Assembly: GCA_905116865.2 (NCBI GenBank)
Contig: CAJHNH020001580.1
Location: forward strand, 673,949-737,948
Source: Candidula unifasciata
Lineage: Eukaryota > Mollusca > Gastropoda > Stylommatophora > Geomitridae
DNA: 64,000 bases
Direction: 5' to 3'
Below are positions 62,876 through 64,000 of the stretch, piece after piece. The position numbers and the translations under genes were made by a program. The notes under the pieces were generated by a model, which made no database searches, was not told the origin of the DNA, and worked only from the letters and a program-made list of their open reading frames with translations. Numbering within the stretch: the first letter of the stretch is position 1; every line of letters starts with the position of its first letter.

Positions 62876-63740
62876 CAACATCTGAAAGTGTATATACAAT
62901 GATAAATGCAGTGGTTGTAGTTGAAAGGAAAACGACTGGACTTAGACTGAAAGTCGGTAGCATTAATTTGAGACAAATATATATAGAAATGTCGGCTCTG
63001 TGGCTAAGTCGATGCGAACGCTTCGTAATGCCGGTATGCCAGGTGCGGGCCATGCGCCTTGCGTTGGTTTCGACAGTGGTATCAAGAAAGCTGACCGTCC
63101 AGTAAGCAATGGCAAACTACTAGACGTAAATTTGCCTAGAAAAACCACACGGGGTTTATTCTGCAGTGTCCTGTAAAGGATACGCAACTAACCTAACCTA
63201 TATATAGAAATGCAAGCGTCTAAATCTAGACACAGGGATAATATCAAAGGAAAAATGTTCCAGGCAGATGTATTAGTTAGTAGTAGTTGAAACAAAGATG
63301 TTCTGTTTTCCTCATCAGGTTATAACTTCATTTGGTGCTTTATTAATATTCTACCTCAAACAGGGGAAATCCACAGGTCACATGACAGTCTAAGATTTCA
63401 GGGGGTGCTAGATAGGCTGCATGCAGTCGTGGGACCTAGGTTGCACTGTCTCGTGGGATGTAGGTGGGTTAGGGTAAGGGCCAGTTCTAGATGTTTTGGA
63501 GCAGTTAAAAGCACCAGAAAGCCGGGAAACCCAGTCTAACCAGACTCTAAAATGTTGGACTGTCCTGTGACGTCATCGGGAAAAAAAAAAAAAAAAAGGG
63601 GGGGGGGGGGGGGGTAGGATATTAATTGAGAACCCTGCGTTTACAGTATTTCCTTTCTTTGTATATTGGATATGGGTGTTTGAAAATTACTTTTGGCTAA
63701 ATAATATCGCACAGATTATATATTAGTTGTAACATATTGC
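62876..63740. other. Intergenic stretch with A/G homopolymer
   Basis: A(17)G(18)-type run at 63580-63615. GTGGCTAAGTCGATGCGAAC near 62999 is weakly A-box-like without a convincing partner. Confidence 0.5.
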
Positions 63741-63742
63741 GG

Positions 63743-63862
63743 CAGTATGGATAGATTGTTAAGTTTAAAATAAGTTGAGTGTGCTTTTAAAAGATCTGAA
63801 CATAATGGATAGATTGTTAAGTTTAAAATAAGTTGAGTGTACTTTTAAAAGATTTGAACATC
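63743..63862. repeat. Two-copy ~58-bp tandem duplication
   Basis: ATGGATAGATTGTTAAGTTT, AAAATAAGTTGAGTGT and CTTTTAAAAGAT-TGAACAT occur twice in succession. Confidence 0.9.
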
Positions 63863-63865
63863 AAG

Positions 63866-64000
63866 GAAGATTAGCTAATAAACAGCATCCTGTCTCAAAA
63901 GCTGAAATATTTTGGTCATATCAAGCGCCACGACGGATTGGAAAATTTTTTAGCAGAAGCCAGGGTACCAGGAAGGAGGGGCAGGGGGCGACCGACACGA
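63866..64000 (+). mobile_element. LINE C-terminal end, cut by window edge
   Basis: Translation QHPVSKAEIFWSYQAP is disrupted, while the neighbouring frame reads LKYFGHIKRHDGLENFLAEA and RVPGRRGRGRPTR, the FGH-x-x-R and RGRPR motifs of LINE polyprotein ends. It runs off the right edge. Confidence 0.75.

Overview
This window looks like a piece of a repeat-rich invertebrate nuclear genome, most likely a gastropod or other mollusc. That placement is an inference from the mix of LINEs, tRNA-derived SINEs and minisatellites; no marker in the window fixes the species. Nothing bacterial or plasmid-like was seen. Two genes can be supported. The first is the 3' part of a spliced glycogen branching enzyme gene (GBE1) on the + strand: seven coding exons spread over 8911-35318, ending in a stop codon. 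The second is an unrecognised, apparently single-exon 830-residue coding frame on the - strand (47577-50069).

Roughly 30% of the window is minisatellite: about twenty separate arrays with units of 10, 15, 18, 19, 31, 32, 35, 38, 43, 51, 54, 55, 65 and 71 bp. Most sit in GBE1 introns and several lie within 15-100 bp of an exon. Much of the remainder is transposon debris: an almost intact I/Ingi-like LINE (20780-24540), a young 5'-truncated copy of it (51207-51840) with a clear target-site duplication, many older LINE 3' ends, a Penelope-like endonuclease remnant, at least four SINE-like dispersed families, a hAT-type MITE with a perfect 8-bp target duplication (14326-14569), and a large foldback element (55391-56107).

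Layout. 1-8910: 18-bp array, LINE and SINE remnants, a 545-bp inserted element, then the 54-bp array running up to the first exon. 8911-18450: exons 1-4 of this window with the 31-, 55- and 71-bp arrays and the hAT MITE between them. 18451-27752: one intron holding a 32-bp array split by a 5.1-kb block, which holds a 19-bp array split by the LINE. 27753-35318: exons 5-7 with the 38-, 35- and 15-bp arrays. 35319-47500: intergenic LINE/SINE remnants and the 43- and 51-bp arrays. 47577-50069: the orphan gene. 50160-64000: intergenic repeats, the foldback element and further LINE remnants up to the window edge.

The GBE1 product makes the alpha-1,6 branches of glycogen in the cytosol. The acid/base Glu and the third catalytic Asp are encoded here, while the nucleophile Asp must lie upstream of the window. 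No functional link between the two genes can be inferred.
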